In this document: piece after piece, positions 17,386 through 24,626 of the stretch
How positions within the stretch are numbered: the stretch's first letter is position 1
Layout of the letters: each line of letters opens with the position of its first letter
NCBI RefSeq assembly: GCF_012641265.1
Contig: NZ_JABAHZ010000003.1
Coordinates: forward strand, 682,001-746,000
Source: Chitinophaga eiseniae
GTDB lineage: Bacteria; Bacteroidota; Bacteroidia; Chitinophagales; Chitinophagaceae
Reading direction: 5' to 3'
Length of the DNA: 64,000 bases
Position numbers and translations under genes: made by a program
The notes under the pieces: model-generated
Seen by the model: only the letters and a program-made list of their open reading frames with translations
Told to the model about the DNA's origin: nothing
The model's database searches: none

Positions 17386-18675
17386 TTAATCCAGTTTTAC
17401 CTGCTCCATTTTAGGCGCAAACAGGTGCATTACCCCCCAGGCCAATAGGTAAGCCACGCCACACATAGTAAACAAAATATTATAGCCGATACCAATATTG
17501 CCGATCACCTTATAATGGTCCAGCATAGTACCAATAACTATCGGGAATAAAGTGCCTCCAATAGACCCCGCCATACCACCAATGCCTACCACAGAGCTCA
17601 CCGCCCGCTTAGGGAACATATCAGAGGCTGTGGTGAAAATAGTGGCAGACCAGGCCTGATGCGCAGCGGTAGCCAGGCTAATTAAGCCGATAGCCAGCCA
17701 TAGGCTGTTGGTATACTGTATCAACATAATAGGCACCACACAAAGCGCAAAAATCAGCATAGATACTTTACGCGCCCTGAACACCGGCCAGCCGGATTTA
17801 ATCAGGTGGGACGACAGCCAGCCCCCGCCAATACTACCGAAACTGGTGATTGAATAAATGATAATAATTGGTAACCCAAGATTGGTTTTCATATTTACAT
17901 GGAAGATAGATTCCAGGTATCCCGGCAACCAGAAAAGGAAAAACCACCATACCGGGTCAGTAAGCAACTTACCGAATACAAATGCCCAGGTTTGCCGGAT
18001 ACCCAGCAAATGGCCCCATTTCACCGGCTTAGGTTTTTCTACTTCTACTTCCTGGTCAGAGTGAATATGGTCGAATTCTGCCTTGGATAATTTTTTATGG
18101 CGACTCGGCACCTCATAGTAAAACCACCACAATATCAACCAGATAAAACCAATAGCACCGGTCCATACAAAAGCACTTCTCCAGCCATGATTCCTGGCCA
18201 GCCAGTATACCATCACCGGACCTACCACAGCTGCAATATTAGATCCCGAATTGAAAATACCCGTCGCTAACGCACGCTCTTTCTTGGGAAACCACTCCGC
18301 TGTAGCTTTGATAGCCGCAGGGAAATTACCCGCCTCACTTACTCCCAGTATCGATCTTACAAAGCCAAACCCCAATGTAGTGCGCACCAGTCCGTGTGCC
18401 ATGGCAGATAAACTCCATACCACAATAGAAACACTGTATCCCAACTTGGAACCAATCTTGTCTACCAACGCACCGAAAAAAAGCAGCCCGATAGAATAGG
18501 CTGCAGAAAACACCATGACCAGGTTACTGAAATCTTTCTCCGTCCAGTTAAACTCCGACGACAAATCAGTTTTTAATAACCCCAGTACCTGCCTGTCTAT
18601 ATAATTGATGGTAGTGGCTACGAATAACAGTGCACACACCCGCCACCGATACTTACCTAAAGTTGTGGAATTCAT
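17386..18675 (-). CDS. MFS hexuronate transporter (ExuT-like)
   Basis: A 429-aa major facilitator of the anion:cation symporter family. It has about 12 hydrophobic segments and the family blocks INYIDRQVLGLLKTDL in helix 1, GVSEAGNFPAAIKATAEWFPKKERALATGIFNSGSN after helix 4 (the ACS signature), and DPVWWFFLFWLPGYL. ExuT-type proteins carry galacturonate or glucuronate across the inner membrane with protons. It is the last gene of the uxaB-uxaC-kdgK-eda run and has an operator-like palindrome 50 bases before its start, within the end of eda, so it can probably be transcribed on its own. Substrate is inferred from context. Confidence 0.88.
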   Translation of the reverse strand: MNSTTLGKYRWRVCALLFVATTINYIDRQVLGLLKTDLSSEFNWTEKDFSNLVMVFSAAYSIGLLFFGALVDKIGSKLGYSVSIVVWSLSAMAHGLVRTTLGFGFVRSILGVSEAGNFPAAIKATAEWFPKKERALATGIFNSGSNIAAVVGPVMVYWLARNHGWRSAFVWTGAIGFIWLILWWFYYEVPSRHKKLSKAEFDHIHSDQEVEVEKPKPVKWGHLLGIRQTWAFVFGKLLTDPVWWFFLFWLPGYLESIFHVNMKTNLGLPIIIIYSITSFGSIGGGWLSSHLIKSGWPVFRARKVSMLIFALCVVPIMLIQYTNSLWLAIGLISLATAAHQAWSATIFTTASDMFPKRAVSSVVGIGGMAGSIGGTLFPIVIGTMLDHYKVIGNIGIGYNILFTMCGVAYLLAWGVMHLFAPKMEQVKLD

Positions 18676-18703
18676 TGTTGATGGAATTTATAAAATGCTT
18701 AAG

Positions 18704-19366
18704 TTACTTCATGGCACGGAGAATTGCAAACGTTTGCATTATTTTCTCTTTCAGCCCTTGCCAGTCCTTACTTTCAATGAGGGATTTAGACAGCAGGTTA
18801 GATCCCATACCTACGCATACCACGCCCGCATCAAACCAGGCGTCCATGCTTACCTGTGTGGGTTCTACTCCCCCGGTAGGCATAAATTTCAGGTTAGGGA
18901 ATAATGGCATAATAGATCTTACATATCCCGGTCCCAGCACATTTCCCGGGAATAATTTCACCAGTTGCGCCCCATTTTTTTCCGCGACACTTATTTCGGT
19001 AGGCGTCATACAACCAGGTATCCACACAATATTTGCTTTTTTGCACCAGGCGGCTGTTTCCGGGTCTGTTACCGGGCATACAATAAAGTCGGCGCCCAGC
19101 GCTGCATAAGCCGCTGCATCTGAGGCCTGCTTGATAGTACCGATCCCCAGGTATAAATCAGGCATGGTGACTTGTTTACGGTCGCGCAGGATCTCAAAGT
19201 TTTTACGGGCATTCGCTCCCCGGCTGGTAAACTCAAATACACGCAAACCGCCATCATAACAGGCTTGCAATACCTCCAGGCAAATGTCTGCATCATCGTG
19301 GTAGAAAACAGGAATAATCCCGCTTTGCTCAAACGCAGCAATAATTACGTCAGGACTCGGTGCCAT
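18704..19366 (-). CDS. eda: 2-dehydro-3-deoxyphosphogluconate aldolase (KDPG aldolase)
   Basis: Class I aldolase that splits KDPG into pyruvate and glyceraldehyde-3-phosphate. The 220-aa protein shows the glycine-rich GIGTIKQASDAAAYAALGADFIVCP region, WIPGCMTPTEISVAEKNGA, and the Schiff-base lysine in AQLVKLFPGNVLGPGYV. The phosphate-binding FMPTGGVEPTQ follows. It lies 3 bases after kdgK, so the two are translated together. Its last codons (M-Q-T-F-A near the C-terminus) are written in the sequence TGCAAACGTTTGCA, the operator-like palindrome of this locus, so this stretch is both coding and probably regulatory. Confidence 0.92.
   Translation of the reverse strand: MAPSPDVIIAAFEQSGIIPVFYHDDADICLEVLQACYDGGLRVFEFTSRGANARKNFEILRDRKQVTMPDLYLGIGTIKQASDAAAYAALGADFIVCPVTDPETAAWCKKANIVWIPGCMTPTEISVAEKNGAQLVKLFPGNVLGPGYVRSIMPLFPNLKFMPTGGVEPTQVSMDAWFDAGVVCVGMGSNLLSKSLIESKDWQGLKEKIMQTFAILRAMK
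18725..18738. promoter_or_regulatory. LacI-type operator inside the end of eda
   Basis: A perfect TGCAAACGTTTGCA palindrome, identical to the one at 8492, lies within the last 12 codons of eda and 50 bases before the hexuronate transporter start. It suggests an internal regulated promoter for the transporter. Confidence 0.75.
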
Positions 19367-19369
19367 ATG

Positions 19370-20368
19370 TTATATCAGTTTTATAATGTCTTCAGCGGAA
19401 GTGGTATTGAAATCCCCCTTCACAAAAAATTTAGAATAAGCAGCGGCGGCAGCATAGGAAATGATCTGCTGATCATCCAAACCCGCCAGCTGTGCATGTA
19501 TCAATCCCGCCATGAAGCAATCGCCGCTTCCTACACGGTCCACCACATCATGGGTATCGTATTCACGGGAAATGCTTACCTGTCCGGCATGATAATAAAA
19601 TGCGTAATAACGGTTATGCGTAGGGGCATCGCTGAAACGGAAGGTAAAGGCAATCCGCTTACAACGTGGAAAACGTTGGCTGATTTCTGCGGCTACCTTC
19701 TCTGCCTGTTCCAGGTATACCGCTTTGGTATTGGCTTCCAGCGCAACGGTATCCAGGGTGGTATCCAGCATATTGTTGGCCGCCCAGATATTCCCCATCA
19801 CCACATCACAATATTGCACCAGCTCCGGCATTACGTCAACCGGTTTCTTGCCATATTGCCATAGCTTGCTGCGGTAATTAAGATCGGTGGAAATAATCAG
19901 TCCTTTCCTGCTGGCTGCCTGTAATATCTCCCGGCAAATGTCTACCGCATCAGGATTCAATGCAGGCGTAATAGCGCTCCAGTGAAACCATTCGGCATCG
20001 CCCAGCAAGGCCTCCCAGTTGACAGTGCCCGGAGTGATCCGGCTAAATGCCGACCAGGCCCGGTCGTATACCACCTCTGCATGCTTCAGGTCACTGCCCT
20101 GCGCCAGGTAATAAATACCTATGCGCTCGCCTCCCCACAGCATCCGGTCGGTATGAATACCTAAATGGCTCAACTGCTGCAATACATCTCTTGATAAGCC
20201 ATTTTCAGGCACTTTACTGATATAGGCTACGTCGGTACCCCAATTGGCCAGCGCCGCGGCTACATTTGCTTCTGCCCCGCCTACATAGATAGCAGCAGTA
20301 TGCTGTGACAGCTCAGGCGACAAGCGTAATAATATTTCCCCGAATGTGATGACTTTTACCGGTTTCAT
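19370..20368 (-). CDS. kdgK: 2-dehydro-3-deoxygluconate kinase (PfkB family)
   Basis: KdgK phosphorylates KDG with ATP to KDPG. The 332-aa sugar kinase begins MKPVKVITFGEILLRLSP and has GGAEANVAAALANWGTDVAYISK, the first PfkB signature, near residue 31. The second signature, with DVVDRVGSGDCFMAGLIHAQL and the catalytic Asp in GSGD, is near residue 275. Its start overlaps the uxaC stop by one base (TAATG) and it lies 3 bases before eda, an arrangement of tight co-translation that fits successive steps of one pathway. Confidence 0.93.
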   Translation of the reverse strand: MKPVKVITFGEILLRLSPELSQHTAAIYVGGAEANVAAALANWGTDVAYISKVPENGLSRDVLQQLSHLGIHTDRMLWGGERIGIYYLAQGSDLKHAEVVYDRAWSAFSRITPGTVNWEALLGDAEWFHWSAITPALNPDAVDICREILQAASRKGLIISTDLNYRSKLWQYGKKPVDVMPELVQYCDVVMGNIWAANNMLDTTLDTVALEANTKAVYLEQAEKVAAEISQRFPRCKRIAFTFRFSDAPTHNRYYAFYYHAGQVSISREYDTHDVVDRVGSGDCFMAGLIHAQLAGLDDQQIISYAAAAAYSKFFVKGDFNTTSAEDIIKLI

Positions 20369-21762
20369 TAAAATCCAAAATATGCTTTTGCGTTATTGTA
20401 ACAAATATCCTGTACCATCTTTCCCAACCAGGCAACATCATTCGGTAGCTCTCCCTGCTCCACATCATTGCCCAACAGGTTGCACAAAATACGGCGAAAA
20501 TATTCATGCCGGGAATAAGATAGAAAACTTCTGGAATCCGTGAGCATTCCCACAAAACGGCTCAACAATCCCATATTGCTCAATGTGTTCATTTGTTTTT
20601 CCATGCCATCTTTCTGGTCCAGGAACCACCAGCCCGACCCGTATTGGATTTTACCGGGTATGGTGCCGTCCTGGAAATTGCCGGCCATGGTAGCAAATAC
20701 TTCGTTATAAGCCGGGTTCAGGTTATATACAATGGTTTTAGCCAGTTGATCGGATTTATCCAGCGTATCAAAAAAACTGCTCATCGCGTCGGCCACATTC
20801 CAGTCGCCAATGGAGTCTACGCCGGCATCTGCACCAATACGCTGCAGTAGACGGGAGTTGTTGTTGCGGATGGCGCCCACATGAAACTGCTGGGCCCAGC
20901 CCCTGGCATGATTCCAGCGGCAAACCGCCAATAGTACGGCCGTTTTAAATTGTGCATTTTCATGCGGCGTGACAGCCTGTTGCTGGCGCGCCCGCTGGAA
21001 AATGGTATCCAGTTCGGTAACGCTGGCAGGCGTGAAGTAGAAGGTGTTCAACCCATGATCACTCAATCTGCCACCTGCTTCATGAAAATAAGTATGCCGG
21101 CTTTCCAGCGCTTCCAGCAGCTCATCGAACTTGTGGATGTCTTTATTAGTTACGGCCGACAGCTGATCTACAAACTGGTTGAAGGTAGCTGGATTATCTA
21201 CTGCCATGGCCCGGTCGGGGCGGAAAGTAGGCAGCACACGGGTACCAAAAGGCTGTTTAGCAATAGCTCGGTGATGCTCCAATGAATCTACCGGGTCATC
21301 GGTAGTACACAAAGCCTCTACTTTATAGTGCTGCAACAAAGACTGGGTGCTTAATTGCGGTAATTGTGCATTACAATCCCGGTAAATTTTCTCCGCGGTT
21401 TGCTCGCTTAGCAGGTCAGTCACCCCAAACGGATTTTTCAGCTCCATATGCGACCAGTGGTACAACGGATTCCGTATGGTATACGGCGCTGTAGCGGCCC
21501 AGTGGCGGAATTTGGTATAGTCATCGGCGCTTCCCGTAATAAATTCTTCCGAAACACCATTGGCGCGCATGGCCCTCCATTTATAGTGATCTCCTTTCAG
21601 CCAGATCGCGTACAGGTTATCAAATGTTTTATTGCTGGCTATTTCATCCGGTGGCAGGTGGTTGTGGTAGTCGATAATGGGCATGGAGGCCGCGTAATCG
21701 AAATACAACCGTTTAGCCGTTTCTGTTTGTAGTAAAAAATCCGCTGATAAGAACGCTCTCAT
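20368..21762 (-). CDS. uxaC: Glucuronate/galacturonate isomerase UxaC
   Basis: UxaC isomerises D-glucuronate to fructuronate and D-galacturonate to tagaturonate. The 464-aa protein is of normal length. It carries the metal-site start AASMPIIDYHNHLPPDEIA, the conserved CTTDDPVDSLEHH, TFRPDRAM, HVGAIRNNNSRL and GSGWWFLDQKDGME blocks, and the terminal MLTDSRSFLSYSRHEYFRRI. It follows uxaB by 21 bases and overlaps kdgK by one base. Confidence 0.95.
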   Translation of the reverse strand: MRAFLSADFLLQTETAKRLYFDYAASMPIIDYHNHLPPDEIASNKTFDNLYAIWLKGDHYKWRAMRANGVSEEFITGSADDYTKFRHWAATAPYTIRNPLYHWSHMELKNPFGVTDLLSEQTAEKIYRDCNAQLPQLSTQSLLQHYKVEALCTTDDPVDSLEHHRAIAKQPFGTRVLPTFRPDRAMAVDNPATFNQFVDQLSAVTNKDIHKFDELLEALESRHTYFHEAGGRLSDHGLNTFYFTPASVTELDTIFQRARQQQAVTPHENAQFKTAVLLAVCRWNHARGWAQQFHVGAIRNNNSRLLQRIGADAGVDSIGDWNVADAMSSFFDTLDKSDQLAKTIVYNLNPAYNEVFATMAGNFQDGTIPGKIQYGSGWWFLDQKDGMEKQMNTLSNMGLLSRFVGMLTDSRSFLSYSRHEYFRRILCNLLGNDVEQGELPNDVAWLGKMVQDICYNNAKAYFGF

Positions 21763-21783
21763 AACGATGAATATTTATCTATG

Positions 21784-23262
21784 CTACAATTGAATAAATG
21801 CTTTTACACCTTTGCTTTTTAACGCTATCAGCAAATCCGTTACCTGCTCTGCAAAACCCGGGATCGTGGTCAGATCGACCTCCCACAGGCGCTTGTCGCT
21901 GCAAATACCGTTTACCATGGTGGCCGTATGCTGTTCCTGCCACCACGCCGCAAAGATAGCGGCATTGTCGTCTGTAATGGTATAGCTTTCTCCATCTCTG
22001 GCGCCAATATACTTCCCGTCTTCCTGCTTTTCTGGTCGCAAAAACAGCAGCATCGCAGCAAATCCCAGGCAGAGGTAAGGCGGTAAGGACTGGAATTGCT
22101 CGTGATAGCGCAACAATGTACGCACATTGCGTGCATTCATCTTCGAGCTCTCCTGGAAGGTGATGCTGATCAGTTTATGTGCAATAAAGGGGTTGGCAAA
22201 ACGATCCAGCACTTCCGGCGCAAAGGCAGTAGCAGTAGGACAATCGGCGGCAATGGTAGGCAGGATTTCGCGCAATACTACTTCCTGGAAGAAATGCTGC
22301 ATATAATTATCCTGCATGGCTTCATACACGGTATTTAAGCCCGACAGGAAAGCCAGTGGCACGGCGGCCGTATGGCTGCCATTCAGGAGCCGGAGCTTTT
22401 GCTCCCGGTAAGGCGTAATACTGTCAGCAATCAACATCCGGTTGTCGGCCTGATAGAAAGATAATGCGGTACGGATATCATCGCCGCCTTCTATGGCCCA
22501 CAACAAGTAAGGCTCTACTTCTATCCACAGCTGGTCGGTATAACCGGCTTTCTCGTTGATTTCGGCCAGGTTACGGGGCTTGCCCGGTACAATACGGTCT
22601 ACCAGTGAATTACAGAACTGATTTTCGTGTTGTATCCAGTCGGTAAACGCCTTTGGCATCTCGTTGTAGGCTGCCAGCTGTAATACAATGTCTTTTAACA
22701 ACCGGCCGTTGTCTACCACCAGTTCCGTAGGTACAATCACAAAGCCGGTGTGGGCTTTTCCCTGGAAGTGGTTGTACCGCTCCCATAGTACGGCCAGCAG
22801 CTTGCCCGGGTAAGATTCAGGTACCCCGGTAGCTATCTTTTCGGGGACATATTGAATGCCCACTTCTGTGGTATTGGAGACAATTATTTGCATGGCAGGC
22901 TCATGCACTGCCAGCAAAATCTCCTGCCATTGTGCATTCGATTGCAAAACCCGGCTAACAGAAGCATTAATCAGTACCTTATCTACCAATTCCCCCTGGG
23001 AAACACCTTTGATATGCGTGGTATACAAATTATCCTGGCTGGAAAAATCATGGGTATCGCCATCGGTGGATTTCACCACTACGACCCTTCCCTCGAAAAT
23101 GCCCTGCTTATTGGCCTGATCTACCAGGTAATCGACCAGTCCACGCAATAGCACGCCGGTGCCAAATTGCAGGATCTTTTCCGGGTAGCTGAATATCGCT
23201 GCTGTAACGCCGTACTCCGGTCGTTTTAATATAAAATCTTTGTTTAATATAGGAAGCATCAT
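21784..23262 (-). CDS. uxaB: Tagaturonate reductase (altronate oxidoreductase) UxaB
   Basis: A 492-aa member of the mannitol dehydrogenase long-chain family. The N-terminal NAD-binding region shows ILQFGTGVLLRGLVDYLVDQAN. The later block IVPTELVVDNGRLLKDIVLQLA and the catalytic KLRLLNGSHTAAVPLAFLSG, with the family Lys-x5-Asn-x2-His pattern, are present. UxaB is preferred over the paralogous fructuronate reductase UxuB because of the length, the family-specific GRVVVVKSTDGD stretch, and linkage to uxaC and to uxaA rather than uxuA. It is the first gene of the minus-strand catabolic run; no copy of the LacI-type palindrome was seen in the 196 bases before it. Confidence 0.9.
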   Translation of the reverse strand: MMLPILNKDFILKRPEYGVTAAIFSYPEKILQFGTGVLLRGLVDYLVDQANKQGIFEGRVVVVKSTDGDTHDFSSQDNLYTTHIKGVSQGELVDKVLINASVSRVLQSNAQWQEILLAVHEPAMQIIVSNTTEVGIQYVPEKIATGVPESYPGKLLAVLWERYNHFQGKAHTGFVIVPTELVVDNGRLLKDIVLQLAAYNEMPKAFTDWIQHENQFCNSLVDRIVPGKPRNLAEINEKAGYTDQLWIEVEPYLLWAIEGGDDIRTALSFYQADNRMLIADSITPYREQKLRLLNGSHTAAVPLAFLSGLNTVYEAMQDNYMQHFFQEVVLREILPTIAADCPTATAFAPEVLDRFANPFIAHKLISITFQESSKMNARNVRTLLRYHEQFQSLPPYLCLGFAAMLLFLRPEKQEDGKYIGARDGESYTITDDNAAIFAAWWQEQHTATMVNGICSDKRLWEVDLTTIPGFAEQVTDLLIALKSKGVKAFIQL

Positions 23263-23431
23263 AACGGATTTATGCCCAAAAGGTGGCTAAAACTAATAAA
23301 TATATTATTCACAATTAAGAAATTATAGCTCCCGGTGAAATAATCACCCATCCGGGTCATTATATAGTCAGAATCAATCACCACATTGTCAGGATCAATA
23401 CCCGGTAGCTGGTCGATGACCGGAATTTAAG

Positions 23432-23439
23432 TAATTTTG
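23432..23439 (+). promoter_or_regulatory. Probable -7 box of the mnmA promoter
   Basis: TAATTTTG fits the Bacteroidota -7 consensus TAnnTTTG and lies 19 bases before the mnmA ATG, giving a very short leader. No clear TTG -33 element was seen at the expected distance. Confidence 0.5.
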
Positions 23440-23458
23440 CATCCTTAAACTATTTCAA

Positions 23459-24568
23459 ATGAGCAAGCATGGTAAAGTACTGGTAGCCATGAGCGGTGGT
23501 ATAGACAGTACTGTTACAGCGCTGATGTTGCATGAGCAAGGGTATGAAGTGGTGGGTATCACCATGAAGACCTGGGACTATGCATCTGCAGGTTCCAGTA
23601 AAAAGGAAACCGGCTGCTGTAACCTGGATTCTTTTAACGATGCCCGCGCGGCGGCGGTACATCACGGTTTTCCACACTTTGTGCTGGACATCCGCGATGA
23701 GTTCGGTGATTTTGTGATCAATAACTTTGTCGATGAATATATTGCAGGACGTACACCTAATCCCTGTGTGCTTTGCAATACCCATATAAAATGGCGCGCC
23801 CTCATGAAACGCGCCGATGCCATGGACTGCGAATTTATTGCAACAGGTCACTATGCCCAGATCCGCCAGCACGACAACGGCCGTTATGTGATCAGCAAAG
23901 GTATCGATGAAACCAAAGACCAGAGCTACGTGCTCTGGGGCATCCAGCAAGACGTACTGTCACGTACCCTCCTGCCACTCGGCACCTACCGCAAAACCGC
24001 CATCCGGCAAATGGCCTTCGATTTCGGCTACCCCGAACTCGCCAAAAAAGCAGAAAGCTATGAGATCTGCTTCGTACCGGACAACGACTACCGCGGATTC
24101 CTGAAACGTAAAGTAGACGGACTGGAAGAAAAGGTAAATGGTGGTAACTTTGTATTAGCAGATGGCACTATTGTTGGTCATCATAAAGGGTATCCTTTTT
24201 ATACAGTAGGACAACGGAAAGGACTCGATATTGCGCTCGGCCGCCCGGTATTCGTTACCGAAATTATCCCCGAAACCAATACCGTAGTACTGGGAAACGA
24301 AGATGAACTGCAAAAAAGCGAAATGTTTGTAAGCGGTATCAACATGGGTAAATACGAAACCATCCCCGACGGCATGGAATCCATTACCAAAATCCGCTAC
24401 AAAGACAAAGGCGCACTCAGCAACCTTTACAACGAAAACGGACAGGTGAAAGTGAGCTTTTATGAAAATGTAAAAGGCATCGCCCCCGGGCAATCAGCCG
24501 TTTTCTACGAAGGCGATGATGTAATAGCCGGAGGAATTATCCAACGCGGTGCGTCGATTTTAAAGTGA
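23459..24568 (+). CDS. mnmA: tRNA-specific 2-thiouridylase MnmA
   Basis: MnmA adds the 2-thio group to U34 of tRNA Lys, Glu and Gln using ATP and relayed sulfur. The 369-aa protein has the PP-loop SGGIDST at residues 12-18, NPCVLCNTHIKW with the catalytic C106, and YEICFVPDNDYRGFL with the second catalytic C204. The block VGHHKGYPFYTVGQRKGL follows. The C-terminal beta-barrel ends GQSAVFYEGDDVIAGGII. It is a single-gene unit, divergent from uxaB and convergent with the ATPase pair, and ends at a hairpin terminator. Confidence 0.96.
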   Translation: MSKHGKVLVAMSGGIDSTVTALMLHEQGYEVVGITMKTWDYASAGSSKKETGCCNLDSFNDARAAAVHHGFPHFVLDIRDEFGDFVINNFVDEYIAGRTPNPCVLCNTHIKWRALMKRADAMDCEFIATGHYAQIRQHDNGRYVISKGIDETKDQSYVLWGIQQDVLSRTLLPLGTYRKTAIRQMAFDFGYPELAKKAESYEICFVPDNDYRGFLKRKVDGLEEKVNGGNFVLADGTIVGHHKGYPFYTVGQRKGLDIALGRPVFVTEIIPETNTVVLGNEDELQKSEMFVSGINMGKYETIPDGMESITKIRYKDKGALSNLYNENGQVKVSFYENVKGIAPGQSAVFYEGDDVIAGGIIQRGASILK

Positions 24569-24591
24569 TTAATTTCATAAGATAGATAAAG

Positions 24592-24626
24592 AAAAAGGTG
24601 GGGAGAGGGATCTTCTCACCTTTTTT
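24592..24626. terminator. Terminator between mnmA and the convergent ATPase gene
   Basis: AAAAAGGTG and CACCTTTTT form a 9-bp stem with partial pairing inside and a T-run after it. The right arm includes the stop region of the ATPase gene at 24616, so the end of that coding sequence lies within the hairpin. Confidence 0.75.
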
